A stretch of DNA of 64,000 nt from Fructilactobacillus cliffordii (GTDB lineage: Bacteria > Bacillota > Bacilli > Lactobacillales > Lactobacillaceae). This document shows positions 36,700-47,417 of the stretch, one piece after another; within the stretch, counting starts at the first letter, position 1, and the number at the start of each line of letters is the position of its first letter. The notes beneath the pieces are model-generated. The model was not told where the DNA came from and searched no databases. It saw nothing but the letters and a program-made list of their open reading frames with translations. The stretch is from contig NZ_CP097117.1 in assembly GCF_024029355.1 (NCBI RefSeq), positions 62,001 through 126,000 of the forward strand, given 5' to 3'. Both the position numbers and the translations under genes were made by a program.

Positions 36700-37662
36700 T
36701 TGATTGAAAATTTTGAATATCAAAAACAATTACCGCTGAACAATCCCAATGATCAAGCAGTGCTCTTTGGAACTCAAGATGCGTTAGTTAAAATTATTGA
36801 GGAAGAATTGCAAACTTCGATTCGCTATGCCAATGGCATCGTGAAAATCGAAGGTCATGATGAAGCAGACGTGCAGTTGACTCATGATATTTTGTTTAAC
36901 CTTTTAAAATTGATTCACGCCGGCATTCATCCGACCGAAAGCGATTACGTTTCCGCCGTGAACCTTGGGCGCCAAGGACGAATTAGTTCTTTGCCGGATC
37001 TTTATAATCAGGTCTTGATTAAAGATAACAAGGGTAAGCCGGTGCGGGTCAAGAACTTTGGGCAGCGTCAATATATTCAAGCAATTAATCAACATGACAT
37101 TACCTTTGGAATTGGTCCTGCCGGAACTGGGAAAACTTACCTCGCCGTGGTGATGGCAGTGGCTGCCCTTAAAAAGGGAAAAGTCGATAAGATTGTTTTG
37201 ACTAGACCTGCAGTGGAAGCTGGGGAAAGTCTCGGTTTCTTACCTGGGGACCTGAAGGAAAAGGTTGATCCGTACCTGCGGCCGTTGTACGATTCTCTGT
37301 ATGCCATTTTAGGGAAAGATCATACGGATCGCTTGATTGAACGGGGTGTGATTGAAATCGCACCGTTGGCTTACATGCGGGGTCGAACGTTGGAGAATGC
37401 CTTTGTGATTTTGGATGAAGCGCAAAACACTACGAATCCCCAGATGAAAATGTTTTTAACCCGGCTGGGCTTTAATTCTAAAATGATTGTCAATGGTGAT
37501 ATTCAACAAATTGATCTGAAGGGAAACGTTGCGAGTGGGTTGGTAACCGCTCCCCACATCCTAGCCAACATTGATGACATTGCGGTGGTTCGAATGACAG
37601 CAGCCGATGTGGTGCGAAATCCAGTGGTTGCTAAAATCATTACCGCTTATGAAGCCGAATAA
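36700..37662 (+). CDS. phoH: PhoH-like ATPase
   Basis: 320 residues. An N-terminal KH-like region is followed by the PhoH P-loop domain: Walker A GPAGTGKTYLA (about residues 138-148), VEAGESLGFLPGD, Walker B FVILDEAQNTT. The cytosolic ATPase is predicted to act with YbeY in RNA handling. The start is TTG at 36700 with AAGGAGA nine bases upstream; no ATG lies before the conserved ENFEYQKQL region. First gene of phoH-ybeY-dgkA-era-recO. Confidence 0.93.
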   Translation: MIENFEYQKQLPLNNPNDQAVLFGTQDALVKIIEEELQTSIRYANGIVKIEGHDEADVQLTHDILFNLLKLIHAGIHPTESDYVSAVNLGRQGRISSLPDLYNQVLIKDNKGKPVRVKNFGQRQYIQAINQHDITFGIGPAGTGKTYLAVVMAVAALKKGKVDKIVLTRPAVEAGESLGFLPGDLKEKVDPYLRPLYDSLYAILGKDHTDRLIERGVIEIAPLAYMRGRTLENAFVILDEAQNTTNPQMKMFLTRLGFNSKMIVNGDIQQIDLKGNVASGLVTAPHILANIDDIAVVRMTAADVVRNPVVAKIITAYEAE

Positions 37663-37671
37663 GGAGTACAG

Positions 37672-38154
37672 ATGGATTTAGAAATTTACGATGAAACCAA
37701 AGACCAGGTGCCAGCGACGCAGATTGAACTAATTAAAAATTTGTTGGACTATGCGGCTCAGACGTTGGACTTGTCTGACAATACGGAAATGTCAGTGACT
37801 TTAGTTAACAACGATCGAATTCAGGAAATTAACCGGGAATACCGCAACGTTGATCGCGCCACTGACGTGATTAGTTTTGCAATTGAAGACGATACGGACG
37901 GTGAGTTTCCGATGATCATGGATGATGAGTTGCGGGCAGAGATTCCCGAAAATTTGGGAGATATTTTTGTCAGCGTGGATAAGGTCAAAGAACAAGCAGA
38001 CTTTTTGGGTCACTCAGAGGATCGGGAACTCGGTTTCTTGGTAGTGCATGGTTTTTTGCATTTGAATGGCTATGACCACATGCAGCCAGAAGATGAAGCA
38101 GTGATGTTCCCTCTCCAACGAAAGATTTTAGATAATTATGGACTCAAAAAATAA
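37672..38154 (+). CDS. ybeY: Endoribonuclease YbeY
   Basis: 160 residues. The zinc motif HGFLHLNGYDH supplies the three His ligands; NREYRNVDRATDVISFA is the second conserved block. It is involved in 16S rRNA 3' end maturation and quality control. RBS AAGGAG 10 bases after phoH. Its last 17 bases overlap dgkA. Confidence 0.96.
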   Translation: MDLEIYDETKDQVPATQIELIKNLLDYAAQTLDLSDNTEMSVTLVNNDRIQEINREYRNVDRATDVISFAIEDDTDGEFPMIMDDELRAEIPENLGDIFVSVDKVKEQADFLGHSEDRELGFLVVHGFLHLNGYDHMQPEDEAVMFPLQRKILDNYGLKK

Positions 38155-38536
38155 GCGGCAAATTACTAAAAATAAGAATTTTGCGCAAGCCTTAGGACAT
38201 GCGTGGGACGGTTTTTACTTAATTTTCTTTCGGGAACGAAACTTTCGCATTCATCTCTTAGCCATGGCACTGGTAATCATTGCCGGGTTGGTTTTACGGG
38301 TGAATCGAACCACTTGGTTATGGTTATTATTGGCTTGTTTTTTGGTTCTAAGTGCTGAAATTTTAAATACCTTGGTGGAATACCTGGTGGATTTAATGGT
38401 GGGACCGCACTTTGATCCGACCGCTAAAAAAATTAAGGATATCGCAGCCGGTGGCGTGCTCTTTACCGCTGGAACGGCGGCGGTGATTGGCGTCATTGTT
38501 TTGTGGCCCTATTTTGGGTCCCTGTTACCAGTTTGA
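38138..38536 (+). CDS. dgkA: Undecaprenol kinase/diacylglycerol kinase (DgkA family)
   Basis: 132 residues. Three membrane helices (about 42-58, 63-82, 103-123). The active-site signature AEILNTLVEYLVDL and KKIKDIAAGGVLFTA are present. In Gram-positives this family phosphorylates undecaprenol to recycle the cell-wall lipid carrier. The start ATG lies inside ybeY without a strong binding site, so translation is probably coupled. The cdd gene often found before era is absent. Confidence 0.93.
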   Translation: MDSKNKRQITKNKNFAQALGHAWDGFYLIFFRERNFRIHLLAMALVIIAGLVLRVNRTTWLWLLLACFLVLSAEILNTLVEYLVDLMVGPHFDPTAKKIKDIAAGGVLFTAGTAAVIGVIVLWPYFGSLLPV

Positions 38537-38552
38537 GAGATGAGGAAGTAGT

Positions 38553-39458
38553 ATGAGTACAGCGTTTAAGTCTGGATTTGTGGCCATTGTAGGTCGTCCG
38601 AACGTCGGTAAATCGACCTTTTTGAATCGCGTGGTGGGGCAAAAGGTGGCCATCATGAGTGACAAGGCCCAAACAACGCGGAATAAAATTCAGGGAATTT
38701 ATACCACGAATGAAAGTCAGATTGTGTTTTTGGATACACCAGGAATTCATAAACCGCAAAATAAATTGGATGAATATATGGATCAGGCGGCGTTATCTTC
38801 GCTTCAAGAGGTAGAGGCCGTATTATTCATGGTCAGTGCCATTGAAACTCGAGGTGCTGGGGATAATTACATCATCGATCAATTGAAAAAGGTGAAAACC
38901 CCGGTGTACTTAATCATTAATAAGATTGATGAAGTGGATCCCAATCAACTCTTACCCATTATGGATACGTACAAGAAGGCCTATCCATGGGCTGATGTCT
39001 TTCCGATTTCTGCTTTAAAGGGAAATAACGTGGATCAACTATTAGATTCCCTCGTTAAAATTCTCCCTGAAGGACCCCAGTACTATCCGGATGATCAGAT
39101 CACTGATCATCCCGAACGTTTTATTGTTCAAGAGATTATCCGGGAAAAGATTTTAGAGAATACCCGCCAGGAAATCCCGCACTCAGTGGCTGTATACGTT
39201 GAGTGGATGCGACCGAATGATGCTGGCAAGCTGCAGATTGAGGCCTCCATCATCGTGGAACGAGACGGACAAAAGGGAATTATTGTCGGCAAAGGGGGCC
39301 AACGCCTGAAGTACATTAGCGTAGGGGCGCGCCGTGAAATTGAAAAATTACTGGGGACCAAGGTTAATTTAAAGCTCTGGGTCCACGTGCAGTCGGGCTG
39401 GCGCGATAAAGCGACGGCCTTAAACAACTTAGGTTACAGCTCTAAAAATGATTATTAA
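38553..39458 (+). CDS. era: GTPase Era
   Basis: 301 residues. G1 GRPNVGKST, switch I TRNKIQG, G3 DTPGIHKP, G4 NKID, G5 SALKG, then a C-terminal KH domain ([17 protein letters not shown]). It binds the 3' end of 16S rRNA during 30S assembly, which fits its operon with ybeY. RBS GAGGAAG, 17 bases after dgkA. Confidence 0.97.
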   Translation: MSTAFKSGFVAIVGRPNVGKSTFLNRVVGQKVAIMSDKAQTTRNKIQGIYTTNESQIVFLDTPGIHKPQNKLDEYMDQAALSSLQEVEAVLFMVSAIETRGAGDNYIIDQLKKVKTPVYLIINKIDEVDPNQLLPIMDTYKKAYPWADVFPISALKGNNVDQLLDSLVKILPEGPQYYPDDQITDHPERFIVQEIIREKILENTRQEIPHSVAVYVEWMRPNDAGKLQIEASIIVERDGQKGIIVGKGGQRLKYISVGARREIEKLLGTKVNLKLWVHVQSGWRDKATALNNLGYSSKNDY

Positions 39459-39488
39459 ACGATGCCCAGCGCTTAAGGGGGCTTAGTG

Positions 39489-40268
39489 ATGGTTAATACC
39501 AGAAGTCGTCCCTTCCATGGGATTTTGTTGTACCGCCAAAATTATCGGGAACACGATATGCTAGTGAAGTTTTTTACGGCCGAAGCTGGCAAAAAAATGT
39601 TTTTTATCCGGGGAGCCCGGCGGTCCAAATTTAAAATGACGGCCGATATTCTTCCCTTTAGCTACGGAACTTACGACGGCAGCTTGAAAAAGCAGGGGTT
39701 ATCATATATTTCAGCTGCTAAGCAGGTGAAACATTTTACCCAAATTAGTGATGATTTAATGTTGAATGCGTATGCAACTTATGTAATGGGACTAGTCGAC
39801 GCCGCCTTTAGCGATGGGGTCGCTGCCCCACACTGGTTTGATCAACTGTTTTACGCATTAAACCTGATTAATAACGGATTTGATCCGGCAATTATTACTA
39901 ATATCATGGAGGTGCAGCTACTCCCGGTGTTTGGGATTGCTCCACAACTTAAACGGTGTGCTGTTTGTGGTCGAAAAGCGCATACTTATGATTATTCTGA
40001 ACAACTAGGGGGACTGATTTGTGAGCGCCATTTTGCAGACGATCCGCATCGACTGCATTTGGAACCCCGCACCATTTACTATTTACAGTTGTTTTCGGTG
40101 GTTGACTTACAAAAAATTGGCAAGATTAACGTAAACCAACGGACCAAACAGCAACTTCAACAAGTTTTAGACCAGCTTTATGATAATGAAGTGGGTTTAA
40201 ACTTAAAGAGTAAAAAATTTTTACGGCAGATGAAGCACTGGTCCGTGGGGACGAGTGGTTCTCGTTGA
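39489..40268 (+). CDS. recO: DNA repair protein RecO
   Basis: 259 residues. N-terminal OB-fold (FHGILLYRQNYREHDMLVKFFT), then a helical domain with a cysteine cluster (CAVCGRKA ... LICERH) that resembles the RecO zinc site. It loads RecA on SSB-coated DNA. The start is ATG at 39489; GTG at 39486 is the alternative, both behind AAGGGGG. Its stop codon lies inside the -35 hexamer of the glyQ promoter. Confidence 0.94.
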   Translation: MVNTRSRPFHGILLYRQNYREHDMLVKFFTAEAGKKMFFIRGARRSKFKMTADILPFSYGTYDGSLKKQGLSYISAAKQVKHFTQISDDLMLNAYATYVMGLVDAAFSDGVAAPHWFDQLFYALNLINNGFDPAIITNIMEVQLLPVFGIAPQLKRCAVCGRKAHTYDYSEQLGGLICERHFADDPHRLHLEPRTIYYLQLFSVVDLQKIGKINVNQRTKQQLQQVLDQLYDNEVGLNLKSKKFLRQMKHWSVGTSGSR

Positions 40269-40293
40269 CGTTTGCGTCATTGCCATCTATAAT
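40265..40293 (+). promoter_or_regulatory. glyQS promoter overlapping the recO stop
   Basis: TTGACG (40265-40270), 17-bp spacer, TATAAT (40288-40293). The TGA of recO is bases 2-4 of the -35 hexamer. Confidence 0.85.
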
Positions 40294-40320
40294 ATAGTTA
40301 ACTAAATATTTGACACAGAC

Positions 40321-40503
40321 AAAAGAGAGTGACCGGGATTTTCAAGGCAGCGAAGCCATGATAGTGCGAGATGGCGATTGAACCCGGAATCTGGCGCTTT
40401 TCGAGTCAATGCGTTTCGAGTTGCTGATTAAGTTCAGAAGTAGGGTGGAACCGCGACGATATCGTCCCTATGTAAAAGTTTTTACTTTTACATAGGCTTT
40501 TTT
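40321..40503 (+). promoter_or_regulatory. T-box riboswitch, glycine (GGC) specifier
   Basis: Specifier loop bounded by AAAAG/CTTTT (40321-40325, 40397-40401) and CCGGG/CCCGG (40333-40337, 40383-40387). The 3' side carries GGC at 40393-40395, one base before the lower stem, the same spacing as GAC in the aspS leader. T-box AGGGTGGAACCGCG at 40442-40455 with the antiterminator partner CGTCCCT. The terminator is CCTATGTAAAAGT (40467-40479) with ACTTTTACATAGG (40484-40496) and a T-run. It regulates glyQS by tRNA-Gly charging. Confidence 0.93.
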
Positions 40504-40530
40504 ATTTGTTTGTGAATAGGAGGAGTCAGC

Positions 40531-41502
40531 ATGACCAAAAAGTTGTCAATGCAAGCAATTGGAACGAAATTAAAAGAATACTGGGGTAAGCAGGGTTGCA
40601 TGATTATGGATGCTTACGACACGGAAAAAGGGGCCGGAACCATGAGTCCCTTTACCTTTTTGCGGGCAATTGGACCAGAACCGTGGAACGTTTGTTACGT
40701 AGAACCATCCAGACGGCCAGCTGATGGTCGTTACGGGGAAAACCCGAACCGGCTTTACCAACACCACCAATTTCAAGTGCTGATGAAACCATCTCCTGAC
40801 AACATTCAAGATCTCTACATTCATTCGTTAGAAGAATTGGGGATTAATCCGTTAGAACATGACATTCGGTTCGTGGAAGACAACTGGGAAAACCCATCTA
40901 TGGGTTGTGCCGGAGTTGGTTGGGAAGTTTGGCTGGATGGAATGGAAGTTACCCAGTTTACTTATTTCCAAGTAGTGGGTGGCTTACAAATGGATCCCGT
41001 AGCCGTTGAAATTACCTACGGAATGGAACGCTTAGCTTCTTACATTCAAGACGTTAATAACGTCTTTGATTTGGAGTGGTCTGATGGAGTGAAGTATGGT
41101 GATATTTTTAAGGAACCGGAATACGAACACTCTAAGTATAGCTTTGAAGAAAGTGATCAGGCCATGTTGCACGAGCTGTTTGATGCCTACGAAAAAGAAG
41201 CTCAACGCCTCATCAAACTGGGACTGGTTCATCCGGCTTACGACTACGTGTTAAAGTGTAGTCATACCTTTAACCAATTGGATGCTCGTGGAGCAGTTTC
41301 CGTTACCGAACGGGCCGGCTACTTAGCGCGGATTCGGAAGATGGCGCACGGCATCGCACAGGCCTTTGTAGAAGAACGCCGCAAACTAGGTTTCCCGTTA
41401 ATCAAAGATGAACAGACTCGGGAAGCTGTTCTAGCTAAATATACGCAAAAAAGAACAGAAAACTTGAAACGCCAAGCAAAACAAAAGGGGGATGACAAAT
41501 AA
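40531..41502 (+). CDS. glyQ: Glycyl-tRNA synthetase alpha subunit
   Basis: 323 residues, the catalytic class II alpha chain of the heterotetrameric enzyme. It opens with [33 protein letters not shown] and [14 protein letters not shown] carry the class II motif region, and [17 protein letters not shown] is characteristic. RBS AGGAGG follows the T-box. The last base of its stop is the first base of the glyS ATG. Confidence 0.98.
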   Translation: MTKKLSMQAIGTKLKEYWGKQGCMIMDAYDTEKGAGTMSPFTFLRAIGPEPWNVCYVEPSRRPADGRYGENPNRLYQHHQFQVLMKPSPDNIQDLYIHSLEELGINPLEHDIRFVEDNWENPSMGCAGVGWEVWLDGMEVTQFTYFQVVGGLQMDPVAVEITYGMERLASYIQDVNNVFDLEWSDGVKYGDIFKEPEYEHSKYSFEESDQAMLHELFDAYEKEAQRLIKLGLVHPAYDYVLKCSHTFNQLDARGAVSVTERAGYLARIRKMAHGIAQAFVEERRKLGFPLIKDEQTREAVLAKYTQKRTENLKRQAKQKGDDK

Positions 41503-43580
41503 TGACACGTAATTTTCTACTAGAAATTGGTTTAGAGGAAATGCCGGCGCACGTTGTAACCCCCAGCATTAAGGAGTTACAAGCCAAGGTCGCTCAGTTT
41601 TTAAAAGAAGAGCGGATTAGTTATGACCGGATCAAACCATTTTCGACTCCCCGGCGTTTGGCGTTAGAAATTGATGGCCTAGCCGCTAAACAGCCAGACA
41701 TTGATGAAGAGGTTAAAGGTCCGGCCAAAAAGATTGCTCAAACAGAGGACGGACAATGGAGTAAGGCGGCCATTGGTTTTACCAAAGGACAAGGGGTAAC
41801 CACTGACGAAATTACCTTTAAAAACGTCAAAGGAACCGACTACGTCTTTGTTAATAAACACGTTGCCGGAAAACCCGTTAGCGAAGTATTATTGGGCTTG
41901 GTAAATGTGATTAAATCCATGAATTTCCCCACCATGATGAAGTGGGGAACCCATCACTTCCAATTTGTGCGACCCATTAAGTGGATGGTTGCTCTATTAG
42001 ATGATGAAGTGCTACCACTAGAAATCGTGGACGTGAAAGCGGGTCGAACCACGCAGGGGCACCGTTTCTTAGGTCAACCGGTCGAACTAAAAACCGTCGC
42101 TGATTACGAGCCACGCTTAAAAGAACAATTTGTTCTAGTTGATGCTAAGGAGCGCAAGCAACGGATTAAAGAACAAATTTTGGCAATTGCGAAGGAACAC
42201 GATTGGCAAATTCCAGTTGACGACGAACTCTTGGAAGAAGTTAATAACTTAGTTGAATGGCCGACCAGCTTTGCCGGCGACTTTGACGAACGGTTCTTAT
42301 CGATTCCTAGGGAAGTTTTGATCACTTCGATGCGGGACCACCAACGGTTCTTCTTCGTCGAGGATCAAGCGGGTAACTTATTGCCCCACTTTGTGTCGGT
42401 TCGAAACGGGAACGCAGATCACCTAGACAACGTGATTGCTGGAAACGAAAAGGTTCTAGCTGCTCGTCTGTATGATGCTGAGTTCTTCTATCAAGAAGAT
42501 CAACAACACGACATTGACTACTTTGTGAACAAGATGAAGGATGTTACTTTCCACGATCAGATTTCCTCAATGTACGACAAGATGCAACGGGTCCAGGTAA
42601 TTGCCAAACTGATTGGAGAACAAGTCGGTCTAAACGCAATCCAGTTAGCTCACCTGCAACGTGCTGCTGAAATTTACAAATTTGACCTAGTGACCGGAAT
42701 GGTCGGCGAATTTGCCGAATTGCAAGGAATCATGGGCGAAAAGTACGCGCTCTTGCAAGGAGAAGATCCAGAAGTAGCTCAAGCGATTCGGGAACACTAC
42801 GAACCTATTGCTGCCGACGGTGAATTACCGGCTTCAAAGGTAGGGGCCGTTTTGGCCGTTGCCGACAAACTAGACAGCATTTTAACCTTCTTTGCAGCTG
42901 GAATGATTCCGAGTGGTTCCAATGATCCGTATGCCTTACGGCGTCAAGCAACTGGAATTGTGCGAATTGTAACTAAGGAACAATGGACCTTACCAATTTT
43001 GCCGTTGCTCCAACTGATTGTGAAAAAAGAACAAGCTACCGACGTGCTGCCGAAGGTTGATCAAGCTCCGGTGTTTAAGCCAGTGGTTGAATTTTTAAAG
43101 GACCGGATTAAGAAAGAGCTAAAGGATGCCGGCGTTCGATACGATCTCGTCAATGCAGCTGTAGATGCCACTAATACTGACATTAATTACAACGAACAGA
43201 GTGCGCATGTTTTGCAAACAAATGCGGATCAAGCTGACTTTAAGGCAGTAATTGAAGCCTTAACCCGGGTAACACGAATTGCCACGAAAGCAGATAGCGA
43301 CGTTGATGCCCAGACAGTAGATTCAAGTCTCTTTGAAAACGACTCAGAGCAGCAGCTGTACGATGCAGTGCAAAAGTTACAGGCTGATTTTGTTAGTCAG
43401 TCGGCAGAACAAGCTTATGTAGCATTGGCGAAGTTGCAACCGTTGATTGATGCATATTTTGACGCGACGATGGTTATGAGCGAAAACCCCGTGGTGCGGG
43501 ATAATCGATTAGCAGAATTAACGCAGCTATCAGCTCTAATCATGCACTTTGCTGATGTAGAAGCGGTGATGGTGAAATAA
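41502..43580 (+). CDS. glyS: Glycyl-tRNA synthetase beta subunit
   Basis: 692 residues, the tRNA-binding beta chain. N-terminal FLLEIGLEEMPAHVV, FSTPRRLALEI, FPTMMKWG, FVRPIKWMVAL, RDHQRFFFVED, followed by an HD-like region (LAVADKLDSILTFFAAG) and a C-terminal anticodon-binding domain. It acts with GlyQ. One-base overlap (TAATG) means coupled translation. Inverted repeats at its stop codon overlap the dnaG binding site. Confidence 0.98.
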   Translation: MTRNFLLEIGLEEMPAHVVTPSIKELQAKVAQFLKEERISYDRIKPFSTPRRLALEIDGLAAKQPDIDEEVKGPAKKIAQTEDGQWSKAAIGFTKGQGVTTDEITFKNVKGTDYVFVNKHVAGKPVSEVLLGLVNVIKSMNFPTMMKWGTHHFQFVRPIKWMVALLDDEVLPLEIVDVKAGRTTQGHRFLGQPVELKTVADYEPRLKEQFVLVDAKERKQRIKEQILAIAKEHDWQIPVDDELLEEVNNLVEWPTSFAGDFDERFLSIPREVLITSMRDHQRFFFVEDQAGNLLPHFVSVRNGNADHLDNVIAGNEKVLAARLYDAEFFYQEDQQHDIDYFVNKMKDVTFHDQISSMYDKMQRVQVIAKLIGEQVGLNAIQLAHLQRAAEIYKFDLVTGMVGEFAELQGIMGEKYALLQGEDPEVAQAIREHYEPIAADGELPASKVGAVLAVADKLDSILTFFAAGMIPSGSNDPYALRRQATGIVRIVTKEQWTLPILPLLQLIVKKEQATDVLPKVDQAPVFKPVVEFLKDRIKKELKDAGVRYDLVNAAVDATNTDINYNEQSAHVLQTNADQADFKAVIEALTRVTRIATKADSDVDAQTVDSSLFENDSEQQLYDAVQKLQADFVSQSAEQAYVALAKLQPLIDAYFDATMVMSENPVVRDNRLAELTQLSALIMHFADVEAVMVK

Positions 43581-43607
43581 CCATCATTTTAAAGGATGGT
43601 GAATGGT

Positions 43608-45434
43608 GTGCCTAAGCTTCCAGAAGAATTTGTGGAAAAAGTTCGAACGAGCACTAATATTACTGATGAAGTTAGTAAATACGTCCAGTTAAAAAAGGCT
43701 GGAAAGAACCTCTTTGGGCTTTGTCCCTTTCACGAGGAACGGACGCCTTCCTTTTCAGTGAATGAAGAGAAACAAATCTTTCACTGTTTTAGTTGTGGTC
43801 GGGGTGGTAACGTTTTTACCTTTTTGATGGATTTGAAGGGGATGTCATTTCCAGAGGCCGTGGAAGCGGTTGCTAAAGATGATGGCATCGAACTACCCAC
43901 GTCAATTACCAATGCGGGTGTTAGTCTCCACCAACAAAAACAGCAACCGCTAATTGAAGCTCATCAAGCTGCCACCCAACTATACCATCACATTTTAATG
44001 AACACTAAACTAGGCGAAGCAGCGCGGAAATATCTGGCTGAGCGGCAGGTTAGCGCTGACATGATTGAACAATTTAACCTCGGCTTTGCCCCCGGGGATC
44101 AAGTTTTGCAGTCTTTTTTTGCAGAACGAAAAACTGACTACCAAACGTTACGGAAGACCGGACTATTTATTGAAGATCAGGATGGCAACCTCAAAGATCG
44201 GTTTGCCAACCGGTTGATGTTTCCCATTAAAAATGCAAATGGCGCGGTCGTGGGTTTTTCCGGTCGGCTGTTACAAATCAGTGATAGTTTACCTAAGTAC
44301 TTAAACAGTCCGGAAACGGAATTGTTTAATAAGCGCCGGGTCCTCTATAACTACGACGTGGCGCGGAAAGCCGCCCGTAAGTCGCAACGATTGTTGCTGT
44401 TGGAAGGGTTTATGGACGTCATTTCGGCAATGCAAGCGGGGATTGACTTTGGCGTGGCATCCATGGGAACGAGTCTCACTGAGGAACAAATTTACGATTT
44501 AAAGCGCGTCACTAGTAACGTGGATATTTGTTACGACGGGGACGTGCCGGGGCAAAAAGCGATTAATCGTGCTGTAAGTTTGTTAGAACAAACAACCCAG
44601 TTTAACATCGGTGTAATTCAAATTCCTGGGGGCATGGATCCGGACGAATACCGGAGAAAATACGGCGCTGCTGGACTCCAAAAAATTGTGAAAACAGGAC
44701 GCGAACCGGTCATTAAGTTCCGACTGCGCTACTTACGTTCGCAATTTAACCTCGAACAAGAAACGGAAAAAATTGAGTATGCCAAGCAGGCCACGAAACT
44801 GATTGCAACTTTAGATAGTTCCGTGGAACGAGGGGTTTATCTCAAAGACTTGGCGACTGATTTGGACTTTGACCAAGCGAGTCTGCAGGAACAGTGTGAA
44901 CAGGATCGCAAACGGCAACGGACGGAACCGCGGCAGCTTAACCATGTTGTGGAAGTGTCCGAACCGTTACAACGAGAGCAATCGCGTTATTCTCGAGTCG
45001 AAAATGCAGAACGTCAGTTGTTGGTAGCAATGTTGCATGATTCAAACGTGTGGACGCGGGTGATTAACCAACCAGACTTTAGTTTTGTCCACGATGATTA
45101 CCAACAGTTATATTTATTTGCGCAGGAATTCTTTCGCGAGCATCCCAACTATCAATCTGCGGAATTTAGCAATTTTGTGGGCGAAGCTCATTTACAGTCG
45201 GTCTTAGCCGAATTAGAAATGACGCCAGCCTACGATCATTCTAGCAATCAAGCGGTGGTAGATTGTGTTAAAATAATACAGCAAGACGCTCCGTTAGTCG
45301 CACAAATTAAGGCCATTAAACATGAATTTGAAGTGGCCCAACAAACCGGTAACGAATTGCAACAACTAAAGTTGGCGGCTGATCTAATTAAACTACAACA
45401 GCAATTGGATCAGTTGAAGTCAACTAATGATTAA
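43608..45434 (+). CDS. dnaG: DNA primase
   Basis: 608 residues. N-terminal zinc-binding domain with CPFH and CFSC (CHC2 type). The TOPRIM catalytic core includes [16 protein letters not shown] and [11 protein letters not shown], with the acidic Glu and Asp residues, and is preceded by [16 protein letters not shown]; a DnaB-interacting C-terminal helical domain follows. The start chosen is GTG 43608 because AAAGGATGGTGA ends about six bases before it. The ATG at 43596 would place its binding site inside the coding region. It is followed by rpoD in the standard macromolecular-synthesis order. Confidence 0.94.
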   Translation: MPKLPEEFVEKVRTSTNITDEVSKYVQLKKAGKNLFGLCPFHEERTPSFSVNEEKQIFHCFSCGRGGNVFTFLMDLKGMSFPEAVEAVAKDDGIELPTSITNAGVSLHQQKQQPLIEAHQAATQLYHHILMNTKLGEAARKYLAERQVSADMIEQFNLGFAPGDQVLQSFFAERKTDYQTLRKTGLFIEDQDGNLKDRFANRLMFPIKNANGAVVGFSGRLLQISDSLPKYLNSPETELFNKRRVLYNYDVARKAARKSQRLLLLEGFMDVISAMQAGIDFGVASMGTSLTEEQIYDLKRVTSNVDICYDGDVPGQKAINRAVSLLEQTTQFNIGVIQIPGGMDPDEYRRKYGAAGLQKIVKTGREPVIKFRLRYLRSQFNLEQETEKIEYAKQATKLIATLDSSVERGVYLKDLATDLDFDQASLQEQCEQDRKRQRTEPRQLNHVVEVSEPLQREQSRYSRVENAERQLLVAMLHDSNVWTRVINQPDFSFVHDDYQQLYLFAQEFFREHPNYQSAEFSNFVGEAHLQSVLAELEMTPAYDHSSNQAVVDCVKIIQQDAPLVAQIKAIKHEFEVAQQTGNELQQLKLAADLIKLQQQLDQLKSTND

Positions 45435-45450
45435 AATGGGAGGAATCCAC

Positions 45451-46656
45451 ATGGCAGAACGAAAAGCACAGAAAAAAACAGAACTGAAAAAATCTACTCC
45501 CAAAGCCAAAAGTAAGCACACTGCTAAACAAGCCGAACTGAAGCAAGAACTAAAAAAAGATTTTGATAAGGATGGTTACCACAAGGTTTACCAGGCCTTG
45601 GTGAAAAAATACAAAAAAATTGGGCACATTACCTACACGGTTCTAGAAGAGGAAATGCAGGTTCCATTTGATTTAAAGAAAAAACAAATGAACGAGCTGA
45701 TGGAAAAGGTCGAAGACGACGGGATTAGCATCGTTGACGAAAATGGTGAACCAGATCCTCGGGCATTAGACGCGGCTAAAAAAGTGACCCAAAAGGAACT
45801 GAAAAACGCTTCTAGTTCACAAGGAGTAAAGATTAACGATCCTGTGCGGATGTACCTGAAGGAAATTGGACGGGTACCTTTGCTAACGGCAGATGAAGAA
45901 GTTCAACTAGCCTTACGGATTGAAGCCGGTGATGAAGAGGCCAAACAAGAGTTGGCCGAAGCTAACCTCCGATTGGTGGTTTCGATTGCTAAGCGGTACG
46001 TGGGTCGAGGAATGCAGTTCCTGGATCTGATTCAAGAAGGAAACATGGGACTGATGAAGGCCGTTGAAAAGTTTGATTACCGCAAGGGATTTAAATTCTC
46101 AACGTATGCTACTTGGTGGATTCGGCAGGCAATTACCCGAGCAATCGCTGATCAAGCACGGACCATTCGAATTCCGGTTCACATGGTGGAAACGATTAAC
46201 AAGTTAATTCGGGTCCAACGGCAACTCCTACAAGACTTAGGCAGGGAGCCACTTCCGATTGAAATTGGGGCCGAAATGGACATGCCAACTTCAAAAGTGA
46301 GAAACATCCTGAAGATTTCACAAGAACCCGTTTCATTAGAAACTCCAATTGGGGAAGAGGATGACTCCCATCTCGGGGACTTCATTGAAGATAAGGAAGC
46401 CACTAGCCCAGAAGACCATGCTTCTTACGAGTTGTTAAAGGAACAACTGGAAGGCGTCTTGGATACGTTGACCGACCGGGAAGAAAACGTACTGCGGTTA
46501 CGGTTTGGTCTTGATGATGGCCGGACCAGAACCTTAGAAGAAGTCGGAAAGGTCTTTGGGGTCACCCGGGAACGAATTCGGCAAATTGAAGCCAAGGCAC
46601 TCAGAAAGTTGCGCCATCCATCACGGAGCAAACAACTAAAGGACTTTTTAGACTAA
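45451..46656 (+). CDS. rpoD: Primary sigma factor SigA/RpoD
   Basis: 401 residues. Lysine-rich N-terminus, region 1.1-like segment ([16 protein letters not shown]), region 1.2 ([16 protein letters not shown]), region 2 ([16 protein letters not shown] and [17 protein letters not shown]), region 3, and region 4.2 helix-turn-helix ([17 protein letters not shown]). It recognises the TTGACA/TATAAT promoters seen across the window. The start is ATG at 45451 behind GGGAGG; an upstream TTG/ATG reading overlaps dnaG without support. Confidence 0.98.
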   Translation: MAERKAQKKTELKKSTPKAKSKHTAKQAELKQELKKDFDKDGYHKVYQALVKKYKKIGHITYTVLEEEMQVPFDLKKKQMNELMEKVEDDGISIVDENGEPDPRALDAAKKVTQKELKNASSSQGVKINDPVRMYLKEIGRVPLLTADEEVQLALRIEAGDEEAKQELAEANLRLVVSIAKRYVGRGMQFLDLIQEGNMGLMKAVEKFDYRKGFKFSTYATWWIRQAITRAIADQARTIRIPVHMVETINKLIRVQRQLLQDLGREPLPIEIGAEMDMPTSKVRNILKISQEPVSLETPIGEEDDSHLGDFIEDKEATSPEDHASYELLKEQLEGVLDTLTDREENVLRLRFGLDDGRTRTLEEVGKVFGVTRERIRQIEAKALRKLRHPSRSKQLKDFLD

Positions 46657-46662
46657 CAAAGT

Positions 46663-46697
46663 AAAAAACAGAGATCCAATTGGATCCCTGTTTTTTT
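46663..46697 (+). terminator. Intrinsic terminator after rpoD
   Basis: AAAACAGAGATCC pairs with GGATCCCTGTTTT around AATT (one internal mismatch), followed by T7. Confidence 0.85.
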
Positions 46698-46712
46698 ACC
46701 ACGGGAGGAAGC

Positions 46713-47417
46713 ATGACAGAACAGCATTTATCAAGACGGTTACAGGCTGTGGCGGAATTAGTGCCTCGGGTAGCTACACTAGCGGACATTGGCTCGGATC
46801 ATGCGTATTTACCTGCTTATTTACTGCAACAGCAGGTGATTCAAACGGCCATTGCTGGTGAAGTTCGGCCGGGTCCGTTAGCGAATGCTCAGCGTGAGAT
46901 TACAAAACTGGGATTACAAGCCGTAATGCAAGCCCGGCTTGGGGATGGCTTGGCGGTGATTGAACCGGCTGACCACGTTGATGTGATTGTGATCGCTGGC
47001 ATGGGTGGTGAACTGATTACTGACATTCTAACGGATGGGCAAGCCAAGCTAGCGAACCATCCGGCGCTCTTGTTACAGCCAAACGTGGACGAAAACAGGG
47101 TACGCCGCTGGTTAATGCAACATCAGTATCAGATTACCGCGGAACAACTGGTAGAAGATAGTGGTCATTTTTACGAAATGATGCGAGCCGAATTTACCCC
47201 AGTACCAGCGACGTTGAGTACGATGGAAATTAACTTTGGTCCCTACTTGTTAGCCGCTAAAAGCTCGACCTTTCAGCAAAAATGGCATTCCCGGTTACAG
47301 AAAAGCCAAGCCATTTTAACGCAGTTAGAAGCATCGCAGAGCCATCCGCAGGCTAAAATTACAGCCATGCGGCGGAAGGTAGCAGCCATTCAGGAGGTTC
47401 TTAATGACAACCGTTAA
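46713..47417 (+). CDS. trmK: tRNA (adenine(22)-N1)-methyltransferase TrmK
   Basis: 234 residues. SAM motif I VATLADIGSDHAYLPAYLL, later VIVIAGMGGELITDIL and LQPNVDENRVRRWL, as in B. subtilis TrmK. It methylates A22 of tRNA. The start is ATG at 46713 behind GGGAGG; a longer reading from 46680 lies in the rpoD terminator. The stop overlaps the following gene by 14 bases, the common trmK-yqfO pair. Confidence 0.93.
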   Translation: MTEQHLSRRLQAVAELVPRVATLADIGSDHAYLPAYLLQQQVIQTAIAGEVRPGPLANAQREITKLGLQAVMQARLGDGLAVIEPADHVDVIVIAGMGGELITDILTDGQAKLANHPALLLQPNVDENRVRRWLMQHQYQITAEQLVEDSGHFYEMMRAEFTPVPATLSTMEINFGPYLLAAKSSTFQQKWHSRLQKSQAILTQLEASQSHPQAKITAMRRKVAAIQEVLNDNR

